In this document: in pieces, positions 54,870 through 62,677 of the stretch
How positions within the stretch are numbered: position 1 is the first letter of the stretch
Layout of the letters: every line of letters starts with the position of its first letter
Source: Prevotella sp.
GTDB lineage: Bacteria; Bacteroidota; Bacteroidia; Bacteroidales; Bacteroidaceae
Length of the DNA stretch: 64,000 nt
Direction of reading: 5' to 3'
Assembly: GCA_017449675.1 (NCBI GenBank)
Contig: JAFTFG010000008.1
Coordinates: 1 to 64,000, forward strand
Notes under the pieces: model-generated
Database searches by the model: none
What the model saw: only the letters and a program-made list of their open reading frames with translations
What the model was told of the DNA's origin: nothing
Position numbers and translations under genes: made by a program

Positions 54870-54877
54870 TAAATTTG
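54870..54877 (+). promoter_or_regulatory. -7 box of the AsmA-like gene, positioned for a leaderless mRNA
   Basis: TAAATTTG followed by CGAC and the ATG at 54882, the same 4-nt spacing as on the opposite strand for esterase B. No -33 TTG at the usual distance. Confidence 0.55.
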
Positions 54878-54881
54878 CGAC

Positions 54882-56777
54882 ATGAAGCGCATCATACTCA
54901 GAATAGTCACCGTCATAGGGGTGCTCATCATTACCTTATTGTTAATGATGGTCTGTGGTGTGGCACTTCTTAACACAGACGCTATTCAGAATAAGTTGTT
55001 AAAGCGTACCACCAGAATGCTTTCGGAGAAACTGAATACGAAGGTGGACATAGATAGTATCCATATCGGTTTGTTCGAGGACGACATCCGTCTCTTCGGC
55101 CTGGAGATAGAGGACTTGCAGCATCAGAAGATGTTACAAGTCGGTCAGGTGGGAGTGGAGGTCAGACTATTTGACCTTCTTCGTCGGGAAGTGAATATCG
55201 ACGAGATAACTGTCAGGGGTGTGAAGGTGAATATCTATCAATCCGGACCTGACAGTACAGCCAACTACCAGTTTGTCTTGGAGGCTTTCAAGAAAGAGAA
55301 GACCGACTCGACGGCAGAGGCAGAGGAACAACAAAAGAAAGCAACATTGGCGGTAGACCTTCGACGTTTACAAATGGACGAGGTGGAGGTAAGGTATAAT
55401 GATCACCGTTTTTCCTTTGGTCAACTCCTGTATAAGAAAGGTCTGCTGGGCGGTAAGGAGGGAACGCTCCGGGACGTACAGACCTCGTGGGTACATGTGA
55501 AGAAAAAGGATTCTACCCGTGTTGACAATGTGTTGACGGTGGATGCCATCCGTTATGAGGAGAAAGACAACAGCCATTTAGTGGCGATTGACAGTCTTCG
55601 TTGGAAGACAGACAATCATCTGCCCCATAAACGCGAGGGGAAACCAAAACGGGGCTGGTTTGACGATGGTCATCTGGATGTTCTCGCTCGGCTGGAATGT
55701 ACCGTCAGCCATCTTGGTAAAGACAGTATTTGCGGCTCGTTGAAAACTTGTGAGGCGAATGATCTTACATCTGGTTTCCATATCACGGATCTTCACTGTC
55801 TGTTTAAACATCAGGATGGTCATGTCTTGTTGCGTGATGCGACAGTCAGTATGCAGAATACCACCCTGGCGTTTCCCAAAGGGGAGATACAGTTGCCCAG
55901 TAAGAAGAAAAGTATCCCTTTGCGTTTCAGTATTTCCGATATCTCAGGGACAGTCCTGTTGACTGACATCTCACGTCCTTTTGCACCTGTCCTCAAGGAC
56001 TTCAAGATGCCGCTATGGTTGAGTACGAAGTTCAGTGGCTCTGACAGCAACTTCGTATTCAAGGATGTCGTGGTGAGAACACCGGATCACAAACTGGATA
56101 TCAAAGCGTCCGGAGGGATCGAGGGACTGAAAGACAAATATCAACTCAATGTCCATTTCGATGTCCAGCAGGCAGTGATCAAAGGGAACTCCAAGGAACG
56201 CATCATCAGTCAGTTTCCTGTGAAGAAGTTTATGATGAAACAACTTCATGCACTGGGAACGCTCCACTATACCGGTTCTTTCGGGGTCAAATGGAAAAAG
56301 GAAGAGTTTCGTGGCAGACTGGGTACGGCATGTGGCCATCTGCAATTCTATTTTGCGCTTGACGAACTCCATAAATATCTCACGGGTAATGTAAAGAGTC
56401 AGGGCTTCGAATTAGGTAAGGCAATGGACTATCCAGATTTGGGTAAGACAACTTGTAGCGCAGGCTTCCGTTTTGACATATCCAAACCTCGTACGGCACA
56501 GATGCGTCGACAGAAGGGTGGGAAACTACCTATCGGTAAAGTAGATGCCCTCATTGATGAAACGAAACTCAAAGGGGTGAAGTTCACAAATGTCGCTGCC
56601 CATATTGTCAGTGACGGTGCAGTTGCTGAGGGGGAGATCAATATGAAGGGTAAACTGGCTGATATCCTCTGCTCTTTCTCTTTTACGAATACAGACGAGA
56701 TGAGAAAGACGAAAATCAAACCGGGTATCCGTTTCCATCTCTTCGAGAAAAAGAACAAGAAAGACAAATCTAAATAG
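54882..56777 (+). CDS. AsmA/TamB-like inner-membrane-anchored protein
   Basis: A 631-residue protein with one N-terminal membrane helix (about residues 5-28) and a long periplasmic part. NTKVDIDSIHIGLFEDDIRLFGLEIED in pieces (TKVDIDSIHIGLF, RLFGLEIEDL), followed by RREVNIDEITVRGVKVNI, is the pattern of AsmA-like repeating beta-groove proteins proposed to move phospholipids between membranes. A Lys/Glu-rich stretch near 130-150 may be a linker. It ends with a lysine-rich tail. It heads an operon with a sugar kinase and a nucleotidyltransferase. Confidence 0.75.
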   Translation: MKRIILRIVTVIGVLIITLLLMMVCGVALLNTDAIQNKLLKRTTRMLSEKLNTKVDIDSIHIGLFEDDIRLFGLEIEDLQHQKMLQVGQVGVEVRLFDLLRREVNIDEITVRGVKVNIYQSGPDSTANYQFVLEAFKKEKTDSTAEAEEQQKKATLAVDLRRLQMDEVEVRYNDHRFSFGQLLYKKGLLGGKEGTLRDVQTSWVHVKKKDSTRVDNVLTVDAIRYEEKDNSHLVAIDSLRWKTDNHLPHKREGKPKRGWFDDGHLDVLARLECTVSHLGKDSICGSLKTCEANDLTSGFHITDLHCLFKHQDGHVLLRDATVSMQNTTLAFPKGEIQLPSKKKSIPLRFSISDISGTVLLTDISRPFAPVLKDFKMPLWLSTKFSGSDSNFVFKDVVVRTPDHKLDIKASGGIEGLKDKYQLNVHFDVQQAVIKGNSKERIISQFPVKKFMMKQLHALGTLHYTGSFGVKWKKEEFRGRLGTACGHLQFYFALDELHKYLTGNVKSQGFELGKAMDYPDLGKTTCSAGFRFDISKPRTAQMRRQKGGKLPIGKVDALIDETKLKGVKFTNVAAHIVSDGAVAEGEINMKGKLADILCSFSFTNTDEMRKTKIKPGIRFHLFEKKNKKDKSK

Positions 56778-56786
56778 ACAATCATA

Positions 56787-57929
56787 ATGGAACAGTATCA
56801 GTATCACATTTTCTCGCCCTACCGGGTATGTCCCTTGGGGGCTCATGTAGACCACCAGCATGGACTGGTGACTGGTTTTGCCATTGACAAAGGTGTTGAC
56901 CTGTGGTTTAATGTCAGGGAAGACGGTCTTGTCAAATTATCGTCACGGTCGTTTGAGGGGGACGTGGAATTTCATATTGACAGACCGACGCAGGTGAGGG
57001 AACACCACTGGGGTGACTACGCTCGTGGAGCGAAGTACGCACTCAAGAAACGCTTTGAGGTGAAACGGGGTATTGAGGGTGTCCTCCAAGGCTCACTTCC
57101 CGTGGGTGGCCTGTCATCATCGGCTGCCGTACTGATTGCCTATGTGATGGCTTTTGCCAAGGCGAACGACATCACCCTGAAACCGTTTGAGATCGTGAAG
57201 ATCGCTTCCGAGGCCGAACGGGAGTATATCGGGCTGAATAACGGTCTGCTGGACCAGGCATGTATTGCCCTTGGCAAAAAAGATGGGTTGTTGTTTCTGG
57301 ACTGTGACTCTAATGACTATCGCCTCATTAAGCGTAATCCGGAAATGCCCGATTTTGAGATAGGTATCTTCTTCTCGGGTCTGACCCGCAGTCTGGTGAA
57401 CTCCGACTATAACCTTCGTGTGTATGAGTGTAAGACGGCAGCCTGGAATATGCTGGCTTATACCGACCAGCCCTTGAAGACGTTCGACAAGACGTTCCTG
57501 CGGGATATCCCCAAGGCCACTTTTGATAAGACGAAGATAGCGATGCCTAGTCGTTTCGCCCGTCGTGCGGAGCATTTCTATACGGAGTACCGACGGGTAC
57601 GCCAGGGCGTGACAGCCTGGGAGACAGGTAATCTGAAACTCTTCGGGAAACTGTCTTTCGACTCCTGTGAGTCTAGTATTCATAACTATGAGTGTGGAAG
57701 TCCTGAGTTGATAGCGATCTATGAGATTATGCGCAGCCTGCCTGGTATCTATGGTGGCCGTTTCAGCGGTGCCGGTTTCAAAGGGGCATGTATCGCTTTG
57801 GTAGATCCTGTCAGGAAAGAGGAGATAGAGAAGGAACTGACGCGGCGTTATCTGGAGCAGTTCCCTGAATACGAGAAGACCTTCCAGGTATTTTGGGTAA
57901 GACCCGATGATGGAGCCCGGTTTGTTTAG
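56787..57929 (+). CDS. GHMP sugar kinase, galacturonokinase-like
   Basis: A 380-residue GHMP kinase that phosphorylates a sugar at C1. Motif 2, the ATP loop, is PVGGLSSSAA (105-114). Motif 3 is GRFSGAGFKGAC near the C-terminus. The N-terminal signature at residues 10-26 (SPYRVCPLGAHVDHQHG) differs from galactokinase, where the equivalent is R-x-x-L-I-G-E-H-x-D-Y: the Glu that contacts the sugar C6-hydroxyl is Ala here. This resembles plant galacturonokinase as I recall it. Galacturonate is therefore the leading substrate, but other sugars are possible. It starts 9 nt after the AsmA-like gene and is followed after 15 nt by a nucleotidyltransferase. Confidence 0.8.
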   Translation: MEQYQYHIFSPYRVCPLGAHVDHQHGLVTGFAIDKGVDLWFNVREDGLVKLSSRSFEGDVEFHIDRPTQVREHHWGDYARGAKYALKKRFEVKRGIEGVLQGSLPVGGLSSSAAVLIAYVMAFAKANDITLKPFEIVKIASEAEREYIGLNNGLLDQACIALGKKDGLLFLDCDSNDYRLIKRNPEMPDFEIGIFFSGLTRSLVNSDYNLRVYECKTAAWNMLAYTDQPLKTFDKTFLRDIPKATFDKTKIAMPSRFARRAEHFYTEYRRVRQGVTAWETGNLKLFGKLSFDSCESSIHNYECGSPELIAIYEIMRSLPGIYGGRFSGAGFKGACIALVDPVRKEEIEKELTRRYLEQFPEYEKTFQVFWVRPDDGARFV

Positions 57930-57944
57930 TTCAAAGTTCATAGT

Positions 57945-58676
57945 ATGAAGAATATCGTTATTGCGGCAGGTTATGCCACCAGATTGGGGGAACTGACCAA
58001 AAATTTCCCAAAGCCCTTGTTGAAGATGGGGAACAGTACGATCTTAGGTAGAATGCTGGATGATATTGACACGATTCCAGAGGTGACGGAGCATATCATA
58101 GTGACAAACCATAAGTTTGCGCCTGTTTTCGAGGAATGGGCCGCCCGACAGCAGTATCGTAAACCCCTGACTATCGTTGATGACGGCACGGAGACAAATG
58201 AGACCCGTTTGGGAGCCGTCTGTGACTTGTTATTGGCACTGGAAGAGAGACAGGTGGACGACGACCTGTTGGTGGTTGCTGCTGATAATCTCCTTTTCTT
58301 CTCCTTTCAGGAGTTTGTCGACTTTGCCAAAGCCAAGCAAACCTCCTGTATCATGTGCCATGAGCAACCCAGTATCGAGAAACTGCAACGCACAGGGGTT
58401 ATCGTGGTAGACGAGCAGATGAAGGTGCTGAACATGGAGGAGAAACCACAACAGCCAAAGAGTCATTGGGCGGTGCCACCTTTTTATATCTATCTGAGAC
58501 ACGACCTTGATCTGGTACGTCATGCCGTAGAGAACGGGTGTGGCAAGGATGCTCCCGGCAACCTCGCTCACTATATGGTAGAACATACTACGATACATGC
58601 TTGGCCTATGTCTGCCGGTCGTTTTGACATTGGAAGTCTCGATACCTATTATGAGGCCGTAGAGAAATTCGGATGA
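57945..58676 (+). CDS. Sugar-1-phosphate nucleotidyltransferase
   Basis: A 243-residue enzyme of the NTP_transferase family. The nucleotide-binding signature is IAAGYATRLGELT (5-17) with PKPLLKMGN after it; the metal-site region is LVVAADNLLFF, and NMEEKPQQPKS is also typical. Lacks a C-terminal left-handed beta-helix, so it is a stand-alone pyrophosphorylase. Following the C1 sugar kinase in the same operon, it probably converts the sugar-1-phosphate into an NDP-sugar, a salvage pair analogous to the fused FKP of Bacteroides. Confidence 0.85.
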   Translation: MKNIVIAAGYATRLGELTKNFPKPLLKMGNSTILGRMLDDIDTIPEVTEHIIVTNHKFAPVFEEWAARQQYRKPLTIVDDGTETNETRLGAVCDLLLALEERQVDDDLLVVAADNLLFFSFQEFVDFAKAKQTSCIMCHEQPSIEKLQRTGVIVVDEQMKVLNMEEKPQQPKSHWAVPPFYIYLRHDLDLVRHAVENGCGKDAPGNLAHYMVEHTTIHAWPMSAGRFDIGSLDTYYEAVEKFG

Positions 58677-58699
58677 GAAATAGGAACCCTTCCCTTTAT

Positions 58700-58730
58700 T
58701 TGGCGGTTTCAGAAAAAATGCGTACCTTCG
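58700..58730 (+). promoter_or_regulatory. Promoter of pyrE operon
   Basis: TTG at 58700-58702 and TACCTTCG at 58723-58730 (one mismatch to TAnnTTTG), spacer 20 nt; the pyrE ATG is 26 nt downstream. Confidence 0.6.
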
Positions 58731-58756
58731 CAGCCAGAAAGTAAAACAGAGTAATT

Positions 58757-59395
58757 ATGGACACGATCAAGAAACTTTTCGCAAAGAAACTGATGGATAT
58801 CAAAGCCATCAAATTACAGCCTAACGAGCCTTTTACCTGGGCCAGCGGCTGGAAGTCCCCTATCTATACTGACAACCGTAAGACATTAGGTTTTGCGGAC
58901 GTTCGTTCATTTGTTAAACTGGAATTATGTCACCTCATTCAGGAGAACTTTCCGGAGGCTGAGGCCGTCGCCGGTGTGGCCACCGGTGCTATTGCGCAAG
59001 GTGCCTTGGTGGCTGATGAGTTGGGACTGCCCTATGCCTATGTGCGTCCGAAACCCAAAGATCACGGCATGGGAAACCAGGTAGAGGGTGAACTGGAGAA
59101 GGGGACTAAGGTGATTGTCGTCGAAGACCTGATTAGTACGGGAGGCTCTTCCCTGAAGGCTGTTGAGGCCTTGCGCCAGTATGGTGTTGAGGTGATTGGT
59201 ATGGTGGCATCCTTCACCTACGGGTTCCCTGTGGCTGAGGAGGCTTTTCGTGGGGCTGGTGTAAGGCTCATCACCCTCAGCGACTATTCCGCTGTGTTGG
59301 AACAGGCTGCCGAGACAGGATATATCAAACCAGAGGAAATCGAAGTGTTGAACGAGTGGCGTAAGTCACCAAGCACCTGGAAACAGAATGACTAA
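58757..59395 (+). CDS. pyrE: Orotate phosphoribosyltransferase
   Basis: A 212-residue enzyme of de novo pyrimidine synthesis, orotate plus PRPP to OMP. The PRPP-binding motif is VIVVEDLISTGGSSLKA (about residues 117-133). The orotate-binding region is TWASGWKSPIYTDNRK (about 27-42). Also present is YVRPKPKDHGMG with the catalytic Lys residues. Standard length. Overlaps the SRPBCC gene by 8 nt. Confidence 0.94.
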   Translation: MDTIKKLFAKKLMDIKAIKLQPNEPFTWASGWKSPIYTDNRKTLGFADVRSFVKLELCHLIQENFPEAEAVAGVATGAIAQGALVADELGLPYAYVRPKPKDHGMGNQVEGELEKGTKVIVVEDLISTGGSSLKAVEALRQYGVEVIGMVASFTYGFPVAEEAFRGAGVRLITLSDYSAVLEQAAETGYIKPEEIEVLNEWRKSPSTWKQND

Positions 59396-59801
59396 GTTTG
59401 AGAGTAGTGTCAAGCAGATAGCCTATCCTGTAGAGGATGTCTATCGGAATATCAGTGATCTGAGTAATCTGGAGCGTGTCCGTGACCGTGTTCCAGAGGA
59501 TAAATTGTCTGATTTCGCCTTCGACAAGGATACCGTTCAGGTGAACGTAGCCCCTGTAGGACTCTTGAAACTGCGGATCATCGAGCGGGAGGAGAACAAG
59601 TGTGTGAAATTCGAGACTGAGCAGTCGCCGATGCCTTTCAACCTATGGATTCAGGTGCTGCCCGTCACTTCGACGGAGAGTAAGATGAGGATCACCGTCA
59701 AGGCCGATATCCCGTTTATGTTAAAGGGGATGGTCAGTGGTCCCTTGCAGGATGGTGTTGAGAAGATCGCTGATGCTCTGGCTCAGATTCCTTATAAATA
59801 A
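59388..59801 (+). CDS. SRPBCC (START-like) small protein
   Basis: A 137-residue cytoplasmic protein, beginning KFESSVKQIAYPVEDVYRNISDLSN, the usual start of the Bet v 1/START-like helix-grip fold (Polyketide_cyc-type). It ends with the long amphipathic helix QDGVEKIADALAQIPY that covers the ligand cavity. No catalytic residues are identifiable. Its start overlaps the end of pyrE, and this pyrE-SRPBCC-argH order recurs in Bacteroidales, as I recall. Ligand unknown. Confidence 0.78.
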   Translation: MTKFESSVKQIAYPVEDVYRNISDLSNLERVRDRVPEDKLSDFAFDKDTVQVNVAPVGLLKLRIIEREENKCVKFETEQSPMPFNLWIQVLPVTSTESKMRITVKADIPFMLKGMVSGPLQDGVEKIADALAQIPYK

Positions 59802-59840
59802 CGATATACCGAGATCTCGATATATCGATATATCGAAATA
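59801..59840. repeat. ATATCGATAT-type palindromic spacer repeat, copy 2
   Basis: The spacer between the SRPBCC gene and argH is a chain of ATATCGATAT/CGAGATCTCG palindromic motifs that stops about 9 nt before the argH ATG. It shares TATCGATATATCGA with the spacer at 20766-20820. Confidence 0.65.
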
Positions 59841-59848
59841 ATACAACA

Positions 59849-61183
59849 ATGAACAAACTTTGGGAAAAAAACTTCGAGGTCAATGCGGAGATTGAGCGCT
59901 TCACTGTGGGGCGTGACCGTGAGATGGACCTCTATCTGGCTCGTTACGACGTACTGGGTTCTATGGCTCATATCACCATGTTGGAGTCAATCGGTCTTAT
60001 CGGCAAGGATGAGTTGCCGCTACTGCTGACCGAACTGAAGAATATCTATCAGATTTGTGAGCGTGGTGAGTTTGTCATAGAGGAGGGGGTCGAGGATGTC
60101 CACTCACAGGTGGAACTGATGCTGACCCGTAAGTTGGGGGATATCGGTAAGAAGATACATTCCGGCCGCTCTCGTAATGACCAGGTACTTGTTGATCTGA
60201 AGTTGTTTACCCGTCATGAACTGATGGAGGTGGCTGATGCGGTCAACATACTGTTTGATGAACTCATCCAGAAGAGTGAGCAGTATAAGGGTGTCCTGAT
60301 GCCGGGTTATACCCATCTGCAAGTGGCTATGCCATCCTCGTTCGGTCTGTGGTTCGGGGCCTATGCAGAGAGTCTGACCGATGACATGCTGTTCCTGCAA
60401 GCGGCTTATAAGATGACTAATCGCAATCCGTTGGGCTCTGCTGCTGGCTATGGGAGTTCGTTCCCTCTGAACCGTCAGATGACCACTGACTTATTGGGCT
60501 TTGACTCGATGGACTATAATGTGGTCTATGCGCAGATGGGACGCGGTAAGATGGAGCGTAACGTGGGCTTTGCTATTGCCACCATTGCGGGTACGTTGGC
60601 GAAACTGGCTTTTGATGCCTGCTTGTTCAATTCCCAGAATTTCTCCTTTGTACGGTTGCCGAAAGAGTGCACCACAGGAAGCAGTATCATGCCGCATAAG
60701 AAGAACCCTGATGTCTTCGAACTGATCCGTGCCAAGTGTAATAAACTACAGGCCCTGCCGCAGCAGGTGACCCTGATTATGAATAACCTGCCTGTCGGCT
60801 ATTTCCGTGACCTGCAGATTATTAAGGAAGTCTTCCTGCCTGCTTTCGACGAGTTGAAAGACTGTCTCGGAATGGCCGCCTATATCATTAATAAGATAGA
60901 GGTACGTGAGGACATTCTTGACAATCCGATGTACGACCCGATGTTCTCTGTGGAGGAGGTCAACCGCCTGGCAACGGAGGGGATGCCTTTCCGTGATGCT
61001 TATAAGAAGGTGGGGCTTGACATCGAGGCAGGAACCTTCCGTCCTAACAAGAATATCCGCCATACGCATGAGGGTTCTATCGGTAATCTCTGTAACGACC
61101 GTATCCGGGCGTTGATGCAACAGACTCTTGATGGCTTTGGATTCAACCGTGTCCTTGAGGCAGAAAAGAAATTACTGGCATGA
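59849..61183 (+). CDS. argH: Argininosuccinate lyase
   Basis: A 444-residue enzyme splitting argininosuccinate to arginine and fumarate, last step of arginine synthesis. The fumarase/aspartase-superfamily signature GSSIMPHKKNPDVFE is present with its catalytic Ser. Also seen are HSGRSRNDQVLVDLK and GYTHLQVAMPSSFG. Slightly shorter than E. coli ArgH, as usual in Bacteroidota. It overlaps the next gene by 4 nt (ATGA). Confidence 0.93.
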   Translation: MNKLWEKNFEVNAEIERFTVGRDREMDLYLARYDVLGSMAHITMLESIGLIGKDELPLLLTELKNIYQICERGEFVIEEGVEDVHSQVELMLTRKLGDIGKKIHSGRSRNDQVLVDLKLFTRHELMEVADAVNILFDELIQKSEQYKGVLMPGYTHLQVAMPSSFGLWFGAYAESLTDDMLFLQAAYKMTNRNPLGSAAGYGSSFPLNRQMTTDLLGFDSMDYNVVYAQMGRGKMERNVGFAIATIAGTLAKLAFDACLFNSQNFSFVRLPKECTTGSSIMPHKKNPDVFELIRAKCNKLQALPQQVTLIMNNLPVGYFRDLQIIKEVFLPAFDELKDCLGMAAYIINKIEVREDILDNPMYDPMFSVEEVNRLATEGMPFRDAYKKVGLDIEAGTFRPNKNIRHTHEGSIGNLCNDRIRALMQQTLDGFGFNRVLEAEKKLLA

Positions 61184-61773
61184 AGAAACATCTTACATCA
61201 TCCCTCTTCCTTCTTACATCATCCCTCTTCCTTCTTGTAAGTTGTGGAGCAGAGCAGGCCTATTCGTCATGGTCGTGCCGTTTTATCTTCAATAACGCCA
61301 ATTACCTCGACCAGACCTTGGCGGCGGCCATCAACCCCATCATCCCGGGAATATTCTGTAAGGTTACCAGTGAGTCACGGGGCGGTACACAGTATCTCAT
61401 CTTCGAGAACAACCAGGGAGCCACGTCACGCCACCAGATGATGGCCGAGGAGTTGCGGCAGAACCTGCGTATCGGTCAGAATAACGGTATCATTGTGGGG
61501 GTACAGTCGCTGGGAGATCAGACGTTTACAGCCTATGACCTCCAGTGTCCTAACTGTGCCCGCAGAGAGGGTAATATGACCACGCCCCACTATCCTGTCA
61601 CGCTTGATACGAAAGGATCGGCTATCGTGACCTGTAACAAATGTGGTGACCGTTATGACCTCAACAATGGAGGCTTGCTCATTGAGGGGCAGGAGGGTGA
61701 CAAGGCTTTGGAGCGTTACCGTCATGCCACGACAGAAGGTCCTAATGGTAGAGTGGTTGTCCTTTCGCAATAG
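61180..61773 (+). CDS. Four-cysteine (Rieske-derived or zinc-ribbon) lipoprotein
   Basis: A 197-residue predicted lipoprotein with Cys22 after LLVS. The C-terminal half carries two CxxC pairs, C123/C126 (CPNC) and C152/C155 (CNKC), in a context (AYDLQ..., then RYDLNNGG) like the Rieske fold. In a true Rieske protein one residue of each pair is His; here all four are Cys, so a zinc or rubredoxin-like site is more likely than a Rieske cluster. The N-terminal half is not recognised. The signal peptide is encoded by a perfect 21-nt duplication (61193-61213, 61214-61234). Translation is coupled to argH. Confidence 0.7.
   Translation: MKKHLTSSLFLLTSSLFLLVSCGAEQAYSSWSCRFIFNNANYLDQTLAAAINPIIPGIFCKVTSESRGGTQYLIFENNQGATSRHQMMAEELRQNLRIGQNNGIIVGVQSLGDQTFTAYDLQCPNCARREGNMTTPHYPVTLDTKGSAIVTCNKCGDRYDLNNGGLLIEGQEGDKALERYRHATTEGPNGRVVVLSQ
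61193..61234 (+). repeat. Perfect 21-nt tandem duplication in a signal peptide
   Basis: Two identical copies of a 21-nt unit beginning TTACATCATCCC encode LTSSLFL twice. In frame (7 codons), so copy-number change would lengthen or shorten the hydrophobic core without a frameshift. Confidence 0.9.
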
Positions 61774-61805
61774 TGATAGCGAAAAGAAAAAATAACGAAT
61801 TTATT

Positions 61806-61835
61806 TTGTTCTTTGCTCACTTCTTTGTATCTTTG
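61806..61835 (+). promoter_or_regulatory. Promoter of tRNA-Leu
   Basis: TTG at 61806-61808 and TATCTTTG at 61828-61835, spacer 19 nt, 25 nt before the mature tRNA. Confidence 0.75.
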
Positions 61836-61860
61836 CACCCGCAAAGACAGCATGTCTGCC

Positions 61861-61945
61861 GCCGCGATGGTGGAATGGTAGACACGAGGGACTTAAAATC
61901 CCTTGGCCAGTGATGGCTGTGCGGGTTCGAGTCCCGCTCGCGGCA
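61861..61945 (+). tRNA. tRNA-Leu (anticodon UAA)
   Basis: An 85-nt class II tRNA. The acceptor stem GCCGCGA (61861-61867) pairs with TCGCGGC (61938-61944), discriminator A at 61945. The anticodon arm GGGA-CTTAAAA-TCCC gives anticodon TAA. A long variable arm follows, and the T arm is GCGGGTTCGAGTCCCGC. CCA is not encoded. A terminator follows directly. Confidence 0.95.
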
Positions 61946-61950
61946 CAGAG

Positions 61951-61982
61951 AGTCTGACAGTTCCTGTCAGGCTTTCTTGTTT
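61951..61982 (+). terminator. Terminator of tRNA-Leu
   Basis: AGTCTGACAG (61951-61960) pairs with CTGTCAGGCT (61964-61973) with one mismatch, followed by TTCTTGTTTTT. The stop codon of the convergent HAD gene (61967-61969) lies inside the stem. Confidence 0.7.
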
Positions 61983-62671
61983 TTCAGGATCTCCATGATC
62001 TCTCCGAAATGAGTGATTTTATAAAGATGGTCGTGCGAAAACTCCTCTGACTTCTCCAGTGCCCATACCACATGATAGGGAATATGGGCAGCCCAGGCAC
62101 CGGCGGCCAGGGCAGGGGCGATGTCACTGCGGAACGAGTTACCCACCATCAGGGTCTCCTCTGGGGCCACGCCCAGGTTCTCACACAATTGTCGGTATTC
62201 CGCCTCTGTCTTGTTGGATACCGTCTCCATATACGAGAAATAGCCCTCCAGTCCCGACCGTCTCAGTTTGTCCTCTTGGTCCATCAACTCCCCTTTGGTA
62301 AAGACCACCAACCGGTAACGGCGACTCTCAGAGAGAGCGGCCAGTGTCTCTTGAACCTCCGGTAATGGGGTCGTCGGGAAACGTAACAGTTCCTTTCCCA
62401 TATCGATGAGTTGCATCACCTGTTCCCCGCTGATTTTTCCTCCACTGACCCGGATGGCATTCTCGATGAGCGACAAGGTGAAAGCCTTCGTACCATAGCC
62501 CGTCAAGGGCAGGTTACGATGCTCTGTGGCAAATAACCCCTCGCTTACTTCACGGGCTGTCGCCCAAGGCTTCAGTAGTTCACAGCACCGCTGTTCCACC
62601 TCGTCAAACCATGACTGGCAGTCCCATAGCGTATCATCCGCATCGAAAGCAATAACCCTTATCTCTTCCAT
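61967..62671 (-). CDS. HAD family hydrolase
   Basis: A 234-residue phosphatase of the haloacid dehalogenase superfamily. Motif I is FDADDTLWD (8-16) with nucleophile Asp; motif II VVFTKG (Thr); motif IV VGNSFRSDIAPALAAG near residue 176. The cap between motifs I and II is helical (C1 type). Substrate unknown. It starts 6 nt after the symporter stop, in one operon. The last codons overlap the tRNA terminator hairpin. Confidence 0.88.
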   Translation of the reverse strand: MEEIRVIAFDADDTLWDCQSWFDEVEQRCCELLKPWATAREVSEGLFATEHRNLPLTGYGTKAFTLSLIENAIRVSGGKISGEQVMQLIDMGKELLRFPTTPLPEVQETLAALSESRRYRLVVFTKGELMDQEDKLRRSGLEGYFSYMETVSNKTEAEYRQLCENLGVAPEETLMVGNSFRSDIAPALAAGAWAAHIPYHVVWALEKSEEFSHDHLYKITHFGEIMEILKNKKA

Positions 62672-62677
62672 CTCACA

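Noticed and set aside
56787-57929. Plain galactokinase (galK)
   Set aside because: The N-terminal signature replaces the conserved galactokinase Glu by Ala and has CPLGAHVDHQ. No galactose-pathway gene is nearby and the partner is a nucleotidyltransferase, so a gene symbol galK would mislead.
61180-61773. True Rieske [2Fe-2S] protein
   Set aside because: The two histidine ligands are absent; all four candidate ligands are cysteine.
61967-62671. HAD gene truncated by the tRNA terminator
   Set aside because: All HAD motifs and a normal length are present; the stop codon merely lies in the hairpin of the convergent tRNA unit.
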